A DNA stretch of 64,000 nt, from the NCBI RefSeq assembly GCF_004569505.1, contig NZ_SPPK01000004.1, forward strand, positions 394,805 to 458,804, read 5' to 3'. The notes under the pieces were generated by a model, which did no database searches, had not been told where the DNA came from, and saw only the letters and a list, made by a program, of their open reading frames with translations. The translations under genes were made by a program, and so were the position numbers. Positions 1 to 7,873 of the stretch are shown piece by piece; the first letter of the stretch is position 1; each line of letters begins with the position of its first letter. The stretch comes from Dysgonomonas mossii. Lineage in GTDB: Bacteria; Bacteroidota; Bacteroidia; Bacteroidales; Dysgonomonadaceae.

Positions 1-1869
1 TCTGGATTGGCGACTCCAACAGATGCTTTCAATTCTCGTCCGGTTAATATTAAAGCTGAAATTATCCAATGGAATGATGCTCTGATGAGTGACGTTGTTT
101 TTGACGGACAATACATGCTCGGAGTTTCCGCCGGAGAATTCTCTTTTCCCAGAGATATTCAAACAGCTAGTGATGAAAACAATACGCTTGCAGTTACAAC
201 TGATAATCCTTCAGGGTGGACTGTAGATAAAATAGTAGATGCGCAAGGCAACAATATTAATTGGGTAAGTTTGTTATCCACATCAGGAACTTCTGTTTCA
301 TCTGGTTCTTCGGGTGTAATTTCCAACCTTAAAGTTGGTCTGACGGAAAATGTAAGTGGCTTAGTCCGTATTGGTTTTATCCATTTGAAAGCAGGGCGAC
401 TTACTTATATAATCAAAGTGACGCAAGATATAAATGCAGCTATAGCATTAAGTATAAAAAATACTGCAGGAACTCGAAAAATCACAGAATTGATATTTGC
501 AGCACCAATAAATACTCAACCAGATGCCCAACAATTTAAAATAAAGTGGGTTCCAGAATCTTCATCTGTTACAGCAACTCATTATGTGATAGGTAGTACA
601 GGGCTCTCGTTAGACGTTTCTTCAGGTTTGCCTTCCGTTGGTTTGCAGTCTAGTATAAGTGATCCATCAGGAGAGATATTATTTACAATACAACCCCCAG
701 GCATTTCTGATTCCGAGCTTTTAGATAATCCGTTTCTTGTGAAAATATCAAAAATAGATTTCACTGTATCCAATGGTACTAATAATATAACTGAGAGTAT
801 ATTCTTAAGGCAATCAACTTACAACATTGTGTTCAGCAATGTTAGCAGTTCGTACTGGACAAATGGAAATACATATACGTTTAATGTGAGAAGTAATGCC
901 GGTTGGCGTATAAAAGCCATCACTGAAAATATAACGACAGGTAGTGGTTCTCTTTTGAATCTGCAAGCTTCAGACAACTTAAAGGTTGGAGCAGTTGGTT
1001 CCGCTAATACAGGAACAGGTACTGCTGTTAATTTTAGAGTAGTAGGGAATGCCATAAGTATTGCAGGACAGGTAACAGTAGTTTTTGAAAGTACCGACTC
1101 TCCCAAAAAGTTCAATGATGCAACTCTTGTATTAAATATAACTAATGAATATTATCCTAAAGCTCATAAAGGATGGGCTGGCAGTAATATATATTACGAT
1201 CTTGTTTCAGGGCATTTGACTTTCGATGATGTCGGTGTAACCACACACAAGACTTATCAGGGAGTATACTTTCAAGGAGGTAGCTTATATGCTATTTCAC
1301 CGATAGGTATTTATTCTTTGGCAACAGTATTATATCCTCCTTTGGGGGGAACGACATCAAATATAGAATGGTCTGCAATTCCATATCCTATAACTAATGT
1401 AAACAGTAATCCTCCTTCGGGAAAAACAAATCTTGACCGTGCATACCTCTATGAAATAACGAATGCATCTACAGGAGTTGGCGATATTTGCAGATACTTA
1501 ACGGAAAAAGGATGGGCGCCTCCGGGTAAAAAATGGCGAATGCCTACTTCTAACGAATTTAATGATGTATCGAGTTATTCAATAGTGGGTCCGTTTGTAT
1601 CATATACCTCTACCCTAGCTGATGGAACTCAGTCTTTCGACAGAGGATATAATAAGTTAGATACAGGTTCTCCATTTTTCCCAGCATCAGGATATCGAGA
1701 TACAAATAATAGTCTTGTTCAAATCGGAACAAATGGAATGTATTGGTCTTCATCCGCTAACGGAGCCAATAACTATGCCATGACTTTTGCTAATGGCAAT
1801 TTGATAACAACCAATTATGAACTTTTTCGTACTTTAGGCTTTTGTGTGCGTTGTGTAGTAGAAGAATAA
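1..1869 (+). CDS. Partial cell-surface protein, fimbrillin/BACON-like with C-terminal FISUMP-type domain
   Basis: The reading frame is open at the left edge, so the N-terminus and any signal peptide are missing; the TTG at position 7 is probably not the true start. The visible part has several beta-rich, Ser/Thr/Asn-rich repeats of about 100 residues, of the kind found in Bacteroidales surface adhesins (fimbrillin or BACON-like). The last 130 or so residues resemble the Fibrobacter-succinogenes-major-paralogous (FISUMP) domain: a GKKWRMPTSNEF segment, then YWSSS, then a C-terminal GFCVRCV. Such proteins are usually lipid-anchored or fimbria-associated and face outward. It ends convergently against the minus-strand lipid-synthase operon, with a hairpin between. 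The ligand is unknown. Family assignment is by motif only; the domain class is fairly secure, the function is not. Confidence 0.6.
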   Translation, partial: SGLATPTDAFNSRPVNIKAEIIQWNDALMSDVVFDGQYMLGVSAGEFSFPRDIQTASDENNTLAVTTDNPSGWTVDKIVDAQGNNINWVSLLSTSGTSVSSGSSGVISNLKVGLTENVSGLVRIGFIHLKAGRLTYIIKVTQDINAAIALSIKNTAGTRKITELIFAAPINTQPDAQQFKIKWVPESSSVTATHYVIGSTGLSLDVSSGLPSVGLQSSISDPSGEILFTIQPPGISDSELLDNPFLVKISKIDFTVSNGTNNITESIFLRQSTYNIVFSNVSSSYWTNGNTYTFNVRSNAGWRIKAITENITTGSGSLLNLQASDNLKVGAVGSANTGTGTAVNFRVVGNAISIAGQVTVVFESTDSPKKFNDATLVLNITNEYYPKAHKGWAGSNIYYDLVSGHLTFDDVGVTTHKTYQGVYFQGGSLYAISPIGIYSLATVLYPPLGGTTSNIEWSAIPYPITNVNSNPPSGKTNLDRAYLYEITNASTGVGDICRYLTEKGWAPPGKKWRMPTSNEFNDVSSYSIVGPFVSYTSTLADGTQSFDRGYNKLDTGSPFFPASGYRDTNNSLVQIGTNGMYWSSSANGANNYAMTFANGNLITTNYELFRTLGFCVRCVVEE

Positions 1870-1892
1870 CTTTTAAAAACAGTTATAACTTG

Positions 1893-1940
1893 AAGGGAAG
1901 ATATATAGGCTTTAATCCTACATATCTATCCCTTTTGTCA
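1893..1940. terminator. Bidirectional terminator between convergent genes
   Basis: A long near-perfect hairpin has arms at about 1893-1909 and 1917-1934, starting AAGGGA and ending TCCCTT, followed on the plus strand by a T-rich run. It separates the surface-protein gene from the end of the minus-strand operon and overlaps the stop codon of the dehydrogenase gene at 1938-1940. Confidence 0.7.
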
Positions 1941-2819
1941 TTTCTTTATTTTAGTGATGTTTATTTCTTTTGGATATTTATAAAATCCTTCTCCTGAGAG
2001 ATATCCCAGTTTTCCTTGTTTTATAAAATTGTCTTTTAGATATTGTGCAAATAATTTTGCTTTCAGATCTCCATTAGCGGCTATATTATATACTGTATTT
2101 ATACCAACTATATCATATATTTCAAAAGGACCAACAGGTGAGCCTGTTGCGATACGCCATGTTTTATCGATGGTTTCAATATCGCCAACACCCTTTAGGT
2201 AGAGTTCGGTAGCAGCTGCCATAAAAGGCATTAACAATGAATTTAAGATATAACCACGTTGCTCTTGCTTTACAAGGATAGGAATCATTCCAATCGCTTT
2301 TGCAAATTCTATAACAGTATTATACGAATCAGCATCAGTCTCTGAAGATTTCATAATTTCAGCAATATTGCAGTGAAATAATAAATTTGAAAAATGTAAT
2401 GCCATAAATTTATGAGGACGTCCTGTAAACTCCATCAGATCGCTGGGTAACATTGTTGATGAATTAGTGGTGAAAATTGTCTTTGCAGGAGCAACTCTTC
2501 CTAGCTCTGTGTATAATTTTTGTTTTATTTCGATATTCTCGGGTATAGCTTCTATTGTAAGATCAGCATCTTGAACAGCTTCAGAAAGATTAAAAGAATA
2601 CGAAATATTATTAAAAGCGGCATCCATTTCTTCTTCGGTAGCATGAGCCTCTCTCAGATATATGTTCCTTAGTAACTCAAGGTTTTCAATCCCTTGACTG
2701 TATAAGTCAACATTGATGTCATATATCGTGACATTGAATCCTTTAAAAGCTGTCTGAAATGCAATTTGAGAGCCCATATTACCTCCCCCTAGAATAGTTA
2801 CATTGGACATTTTATTCAT
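1938..2819 (-). CDS. 3-hydroxyacyl-CoA dehydrogenase family protein
   Basis: This 293-residue protein is the length of a stand-alone 3-hydroxybutyryl/3-hydroxyacyl-CoA dehydrogenase, which interconverts 3-hydroxyacyl-CoA and 3-ketoacyl-CoA with NAD(P). The Rossmann fingerprint GGGNMG lies at residues 11-16. The catalytic spacing is kept: Ser121 in TNSST, His142 in LHFSN, Glu154 in IAEIM and Asn193 in ILNSLL match the family's Ser-His-Glu-Asn set. The usual HFFNP motif is altered to HFSNL, which suggests an unusual substrate. It is the last gene of the lipid-synthase run, five bases after the membrane glycosyltransferase gene, so it may reduce or oxidise a 3-hydroxy group of the product or supply a precursor. 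Met4 is an alternative start. Confidence 0.8.
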   Translation of the reverse strand: MNKMSNVTILGGGNMGSQIAFQTAFKGFNVTIYDINVDLYSQGIENLELLRNIYLREAHATEEEMDAAFNNISYSFNLSEAVQDADLTIEAIPENIEIKQKLYTELGRVAPAKTIFTTNSSTMLPSDLMEFTGRPHKFMALHFSNLLFHCNIAEIMKSSETDADSYNTVIEFAKAIGMIPILVKQEQRGYILNSLLMPFMAAATELYLKGVGDIETIDKTWRIATGSPVGPFEIYDIVGINTVYNIAANGDLKAKLFAQYLKDNFIKQGKLGYLSGEGFYKYPKEINITKIKK

Positions 2820-2824
2820 CTTCC

Positions 2825-4408
2825 TTATTTTAGTTTGTATAGTTGAAGTATCTCTATATTTTTTTCATCTATCGTATTGATAATCGTGTCTGTTAAAATT
2901 AAAGTGTAATTTTCTTTGAAAGCACGCAGATTTAAAAAATATTCTTGATTTCCAATTTTCCGTCTCTTCTGCACTTTTGTGCTTCCATCTATATCCAATA
3001 GAGGCAAGGGCATAACTATAAACTTGATTTCTTTATTTTCAATATACCTTGTCTGTTCATCACGCATTTGAGGATATGACTCATATGTTAGATTCGGTGA
3101 AACAAAATAACGAATATTAGGAACGATTTTACATGTTGTAAATAAACTATTACCCAGACCAAAACCAACATTTAGGAGTGTTGGTTTTGGTTCCTTAACA
3201 ATTTCATCATGAATTTTCTGTGTAAGTAATCCCGGCTTCAAAGAAACTGTAGTCCCGGCGATCTTACTATTCCCCAAATCAGTCTGACTATAGCCTATAT
3301 ATATCATACAACTTGTAATGATAAGTAAAAAAGCAGATGTAATATATTTTACTATCGTTATAAAACCGGATATGTATATAAACAAACTTAGTACGCCCAA
3401 TAAGCTAAAAATAAGAAATACAACAGGATAATACATTTGAAAAACCGGAGACATAAATATAATAATGTAAAGAGCGACTCCGGATAATAGTAAAGCATAT
3501 TTACCTAAAGTATACTTAATATGTTTTACTGGAAAATAGAAAACTCCAATAAGTGCCATAAAGAAAAGTGCAAAAGGATCCATAAACAGGTATACAACAC
3601 GGAGCAATACTAATTGTACAGAACTGCTTATCGTCTGTAATTCAGCATATTTTCTATTCAATTCAATATAAATAGAGTATGCTTCTTGGAGTGCGTCATT
3701 AACATAGAGGTACAAAAGAATAGGAGTTGCAATAATCAAAAGTCCTGCAATATATGCAACCATATTTACTGCAAAATTTTTGAACGCTCTCTTCCGTAAA
3801 AGATTAAAAAATATAGCAGCTAAAGGAAAGAACCAAAAAGCCAACAAATTGAGTTTTATGAAAAGTACCATAGAACACATAATTCCATGTATAAACATTA
3901 CTGACGGCTTATGGATAGATACACCTTTTCCTTTAAAATATCTGACAAAGTAATATAAACTAATACATTCGAAAACAAGAATAAACTCTTCTGCTGATCC
4001 TCCCGCTTTCATTATTTTCAGTATAAAGACAGGGAAAATAATAGCTACTATATATGCAAAAGCATTATCCAAATATAATTTAGATAGCTTATAGATATAA
4101 TAAACCATTATAAACCATGCAGTCCATTGAATCAGAAACATTCCGAAGAAAGAATTATTTGATATAAGATATCCCAGACCATATATAAAGAAAATAAGAG
4201 GCCCTTTATGATCAAAAGTTTCAGTATAAAGGGTTCTGCCATTAAACATAGCTTTTGCTACATTAAAGTAAATATTTACATCTGCCCATTCATTTGAATA
4301 ATACAAAGGAGACATGTGAGAACAGATGATTAATAGAAAAAAGACATAACAACCGAGAAGTATTATTATTTTACTTTCGGTCAGTGAGTTAAAAACGCTC
4401 ATGCTCAA
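2825..4408 (-). CDS. Polytopic membrane glycosyltransferase, GT39/ArnT-like (GT-C fold)
   Basis: The 527-residue protein has about ten or more hydrophobic segments. The first periplasmic loop carries acidic residues in NEWAD (about residue 40) and the motif DHKGP, both typical of Bacteroidetes GT39-like proteins that take sugars from polyprenyl-phosphate donors. The C-terminal 120 residues are mostly soluble. It lies between the UGT-type glycosyltransferase gene (16-base gap) and the dehydrogenase gene (5-base gap), which places it in the operon. A plausible inferred role is adding a further sugar to the product on the periplasmic side of the inner membrane. The GT-C fold is a strong guess from topology and motif; the substrate is unknown. 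Confidence 0.7.
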   Translation of the reverse strand: MSMSVFNSLTESKIIILLGCYVFFLLIICSHMSPLYYSNEWADVNIYFNVAKAMFNGRTLYTETFDHKGPLIFFIYGLGYLISNNSFFGMFLIQWTAWFIMVYYIYKLSKLYLDNAFAYIVAIIFPVFILKIMKAGGSAEEFILVFECISLYYFVRYFKGKGVSIHKPSVMFIHGIMCSMVLFIKLNLLAFWFFPLAAIFFNLLRKRAFKNFAVNMVAYIAGLLIIATPILLYLYVNDALQEAYSIYIELNRKYAELQTISSSVQLVLLRVVYLFMDPFALFFMALIGVFYFPVKHIKYTLGKYALLLSGVALYIIIFMSPVFQMYYPVVFLIFSLLGVLSLFIYISGFITIVKYITSAFLLIITSCMIYIGYSQTDLGNSKIAGTTVSLKPGLLTQKIHDEIVKEPKPTLLNVGFGLGNSLFTTCKIVPNIRYFVSPNLTYESYPQMRDEQTRYIENKEIKFIVMPLPLLDIDGSTKVQKRRKIGNQEYFLNLRAFKENYTLILTDTIINTIDEKNIEILQLYKLK

Positions 4409-4424
4409 ATTATATTCTTTTTAA

Positions 4425-5618
4425 TTACTGTTTTACAGTTATAATTTCTTCCAATAATTCGGCAGCTCTTTTATTGCCACCTGCTTCTATAAAAGATTGT
4501 TGAATCTCTTTAGCCGCTTTTTTATATGTAGGATTGTATAATAGCTCATCTACAGCATGTTCGATGTCTTTAACGCGCATACGACTATATTTGATGCGAA
4601 TACCACAGCCGTAGTTTTGAATTAGTTGTGCTGTATGCGATTGATCGAAGGCCATCGGAATAATGAGCATAGGTATACCATTCATAAAAGTATCGCAAGT
4701 TGTATTTAACCCACCATGCCCGATTACAACATCTATATGTTTCAATAATTCCGATTGAGGAACATATCCTTGCACTATAAAGTTCTCAGGCCATTCATCC
4801 AATATGTTAGGATCTGCAGCCGCTATAACAGTAACAGGCTTATCTTTTAACGCGTCAATCATGCGGCTAAAGAAATCTTTCCGACTTTGGACCAATACTG
4901 TTCCTATCGAAATGTATATCTTAGGGTGGTCACCCATTGCCTCAAGCTTTTTCCAATCGAATGGAGTATTATCCGGTCTACCTGTCAATGCCCCTATAAA
5001 CTTCATATAGGGTGGTACAGAAGCATTATCTAAACCGCAAAATAGCTGTGAGGTATAGTACATATTCAATAGCTTAGACTGCACAAACTCTTCATCCCCA
5101 TCTATTCCAACAAAACGTTGTAAATCAATGATTGATTTATGTACCCATTCTGTAACTTTAGGTGCACTTTGAGGGTCGTTCAGAGCATTAGGTGTAATAG
5201 GCGTTATAGTGGCAAATGGAATATTTTTTAATTGAGCGGACAGTCCACCAACAAAAGTAATACAATCATTCACTATTACATCGGGTTTATATTGCTCTAC
5301 AATCTCATTAAACTCGTCTATCATCATCCTAGCAAAAGGAATATAGGTATCTTCCAATCCTAACTTAAGAGCTTCAAGTGCCGGCATATTAGCGCCCTTA
5401 TTTTGCAGCAAGATTATTCGTTCTATCTCTTTTTTGTTTTTACTCTCTGTTTTTTCCATATAGAAGTATTTTGCTCCTAAAGGAAAGAGTTTCATATTGA
5501 GTTTGGTCATACCCGCCCAAGCAACATCATGGCCTCTTTCTAAGAGAGTGCCTCCTATACTTAATGTGGGGTTTATATGCCCCCAGAAAGGAGGAATTAC
5601 AAATAAAAATTTAGACAT
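4425..5618 (-). CDS. UGT/MGT-type glycosyltransferase (GT1 family)
   Basis: The 397-residue protein has the two-domain layout of GT1 enzymes such as macrolide and zeaxanthin glycosyltransferases. An N-terminal GHINPTLSIG segment sits at about residues 13-22 in the acceptor domain. The nucleotide-sugar signature HGGLNTTCD lies near residue 300, followed by PMAFDQSHTA, which usually positions the donor sugar. No signal peptide or membrane segment is seen, so it should act in the cytoplasm on a hydrophobic aglycone. It is paralogous to the gene just upstream (17-base gap), suggesting two sequential or alternative glycosylations of the synthase product. The sugar donor (UDP-glucose is commonest in the family) is not determined by the sequence. 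Confidence 0.85.
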   Translation of the reverse strand: MSKFLFVIPPFWGHINPTLSIGGTLLERGHDVAWAGMTKLNMKLFPLGAKYFYMEKTESKNKKEIERIILLQNKGANMPALEALKLGLEDTYIPFARMMIDEFNEIVEQYKPDVIVNDCITFVGGLSAQLKNIPFATITPITPNALNDPQSAPKVTEWVHKSIIDLQRFVGIDGDEEFVQSKLLNMYYTSQLFCGLDNASVPPYMKFIGALTGRPDNTPFDWKKLEAMGDHPKIYISIGTVLVQSRKDFFSRMIDALKDKPVTVIAAADPNILDEWPENFIVQGYVPQSELLKHIDVVIGHGGLNTTCDTFMNGIPMLIIPMAFDQSHTAQLIQNYGCGIRIKYSRMRVKDIEHAVDELLYNPTYKKAAKEIQQSFIEAGGNKRAAELLEEIITVKQ

Positions 5619-5635
5619 TTAATTCTATTTTAAGG

Positions 5636-6835
5636 TTATAGACCTATTTGTTTTGTAAGTATATTTTCTAATAATTTTACTGCTTTAGCAACGCCTCCCG
5701 CTTCTTCAAATGATTTTTGTATTGCCTGGGCATTTTCTGAATATTTCTTGTCATGGAGAATTTCGTTGACAGCATCTTTCAATTGCTGTGCCTTAAATCG
5801 ATTGAAGTTTAATCGTATTCCTGATCCGCTATCTACAACTGTGCTTGCAACATAGGATTGGTCATAGGCAATAGGTAAAACAACCAAAGGTTTGGCATAT
5901 GACAATGATTCACAAACAGTATTGTGTCCTCCGTGGCATACTAAAACATCCATTAGAGGGATAAGTTTAAGTTGTGGAATGCGTCTACATACTATAAAAT
6001 TTTGAGGCATATAGTCAAACAACTCAGGATCGGAAACAATTACGATTCCTATCATATCATTCTCGAAAGCCTCTGTCACTTTCCTTAGAAATTGTCGTTT
6101 GAGGTTGTGATCAAATGTTGTTCCTATTGTGACTAGTATTTTAGGAAGATCATTCATTGATTGAAGTTTATGCCAATCAAAATCATCGGTCAAATCTCCT
6201 CTATTGATTACTGGACCTACGAATTGGTAATAATTATCTAAGTTAGATTCTCCAAATAATTTTTTAGAAGTATATACAATTGTAAGTAATTTGGAGCAAT
6301 CTAAACGCTTATCGCTATTAAGCCCTACACTCTTTTGAAACTTTATAATCTGATCTCCTTCCCATTCATGAATCGTCGGTAAAGCTTCGTTTACCTTTAT
6401 TGCCGCCGGAGCAGTTACAGATGTTACATAAGGTATATTCTTTTGTATTGCAGCTACTGCTGCAGCAAATATCTGATGATCATTAATAATGATGTCAGGT
6501 TTATAAGCATCAATAAGTTTTTTTATGCCATCAAGCATGCCCGCATTCATTGGAATTAATACCTCATCATAGAGGAACTTCAAGCTATCAAGACCATAAA
6601 CAGCTTTTTTGCCTAGCTTCAGAATTTCATTTTTTATCTGTTCTTTATCGGCTTCACTTATATCAGCATCGAGTAAAAGAAATGTGCCGCCGTTGGGTAT
6701 TCTTTCTTCTAATTGAGGATCAATGCTTATCCATGCCACATCATGTTTATTTTTAAGCAATTCAGTCCCCAAACCTAAGGTAGGATTAACGTGACCTGTA
6801 AGTGGCGGAACTATAAATAAAAATCTGCCTTTCAT
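5636..6835 (-). CDS. UGT/MGT-type glycosyltransferase (GT1 family), paralogue
   Basis: This 399-residue protein is a diverged copy of the neighbouring downstream glycosyltransferase. It shares the N-terminal GHVNPTLGLG segment and the donor-binding CHGGHNTVCE near residue 300, followed by PIAYDQSYVA. Its start codon overlaps the stop of the alpha/beta hydrolase gene by four bases (ATGA), a sign of translational coupling. In place of a conserved donor-site region it has no visible defect, so both copies appear catalytically competent. Linked to a synthase, a hydrolase and an exporter, it probably attaches a sugar to a hydroxyl of the lipid or polyketide; that role is inferred from context. Confidence 0.85.
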   Translation of the reverse strand: MKGRFLFIVPPLTGHVNPTLGLGTELLKNKHDVAWISIDPQLEERIPNGGTFLLLDADISEADKEQIKNEILKLGKKAVYGLDSLKFLYDEVLIPMNAGMLDGIKKLIDAYKPDIIINDHQIFAAAVAAIQKNIPYVTSVTAPAAIKVNEALPTIHEWEGDQIIKFQKSVGLNSDKRLDCSKLLTIVYTSKKLFGESNLDNYYQFVGPVINRGDLTDDFDWHKLQSMNDLPKILVTIGTTFDHNLKRQFLRKVTEAFENDMIGIVIVSDPELFDYMPQNFIVCRRIPQLKLIPLMDVLVCHGGHNTVCESLSYAKPLVVLPIAYDQSYVASTVVDSGSGIRLNFNRFKAQQLKDAVNEILHDKKYSENAQAIQKSFEEAGGVAKAVKLLENILTKQIGL

Positions 6836-7596
6836 TTGATAAATTCTAATAGTTTCTCAATAATCCATTGTGGTTTTTGAATAGGCAAGTTATGATCGCC
6901 ACTACCTTCTAATAAATAAGAATTTGGAATAATTTCTTTCAATAGATTTCCGGCTAATAAACAATCCGAATCAGAGCCATATAATAATAAGGTTGGCACT
7001 TTAATAGAATTGGTAGATAATATATCAAACAAATTATTATCTATATCAAAATCTTCCTTAATTGAAGTATGGTTGAATAAGTATTCATAGAGTTTTTTAT
7101 TCTTTTCAATCTGCCTTTTTCCGGGCTGTAAAGATGTGGACTCAGCATAGTTATTCAAATACTGATCTATAAATTTATTCCCATATTTTTGGAGTACTTC
7201 AGGAGCATCACCTTCGTCCGGCTTGGGAGACTCTATCAGGCTTAGTTTTTCCACCCTATCAGAGTAAAGCATTACCGTTTTTAAGGCTATAAGACCACCA
7301 TAGCTGTATCCAATCAAGTGTACTTTCTTTAAGTTCAGAACATCAAGTAGAGCTATCAAGTCATCAGACATCGCCTCAAGATTATATCCACAGTCAACAC
7401 GTTCACTCAGACCGTGACTTTGCAAATCATATAATACAACATGAAAATGTTTAGCCAGTTCGGGGGCTATGTTAAAGTAGAATACTGACATATTGGTAAA
7501 CATACCATGAATCATCACAATAGCCTGAGATGCTTCACGATTCATTTCCAATACATGGATTTTCTTGTTATTTATCTGAATGATTGCCATCAACAA
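6832..7596 (-). CDS. Alpha/beta hydrolase, likely releasing thioesterase
   Basis: The 254-residue protein has the alpha/beta hydrolase pattern: an oxyanion segment MIHGMF near residues 28-33, the nucleophile elbow GYSYGG with Ser98, an acidic residue in GSDSD and a terminal His in GSGDHN. No signal peptide is present. The gene overlaps the free ACP gene by 29 bases from its first ATG, or 23 if the third codon is the start (MAIIQ), and overlaps the first glycosyltransferase gene by four bases. This tight coupling to an ACP suggests it hydrolyses or transfers the finished acyl chain from the carrier protein, or edits stalled chains. It could instead act as an esterase or lactonase on the glycosylated product. 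Confidence 0.75.
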   Translation of the reverse strand: MLMAIIQINNKKIHVLEMNREASQAIVMIHGMFTNMSVFYFNIAPELAKHFHVVLYDLQSHGLSERVDCGYNLEAMSDDLIALLDVLNLKKVHLIGYSYGGLIALKTVMLYSDRVEKLSLIESPKPDEGDAPEVLQKYGNKFIDQYLNNYAESTSLQPGKRQIEKNKKLYEYLFNHTSIKEDFDIDNNLFDILSTNSIKVPTLLLYGSDSDCLLAGNLLKEIIPNSYLLEGSGDHNLPIQKPQWIIEKLLEFIK

Positions 7597-7873
7597 TAAA
7601 GTTTACAATATCTCCTATATTCAACTTTACAATCTGATCAAGATCCATTGCTAACAACCATTTTGTAAAGTCTATATCCGTCCCGTATTTAATTCTAACT
7701 TTCTCAGCAAAAGCCACAAGCTCAATACTATCCATCTCCAGATCTTTTGTAAATTTACTATTTTGAGTTATATCAAGTTCTTCTGCTATATCTGCACCTA
7801 TTATATCTGAAATAAACTGATGCAAAACTTCAAATACCAGATCTTTTTCTTCTTTTACGATTATTGTGTCCAT
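7568..7873 (-). CDS. Free-standing acyl carrier protein
   Basis: This 101-residue acidic protein has the ACP signature DLEMDSIEL with the phosphopantetheine attachment Ser49. It is a little longer than FabB-type ACPs (about 78 residues) because of N- and C-terminal extensions. The gene overlaps the end of the KS-AT-DH-PPTase gene by 13 bases, so translation is probably coupled, and the fused PPTase next to it is the obvious candidate to activate it. The large synthase already has two internal ACPs, so this one may carry the starter, a branch unit, or the chain presented to the hydrolase. The carrier-protein family is clear; the specific role is inference. Confidence 0.88.
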   Translation of the reverse strand: MDTIIVKEEKDLVFEVLHQFISDIIGADIAEELDITQNSKFTKDLEMDSIELVAFAEKVRIKYGTDIDFTKWLLAMDLDQIVKLNIGDIVNFIVDGNHSDK

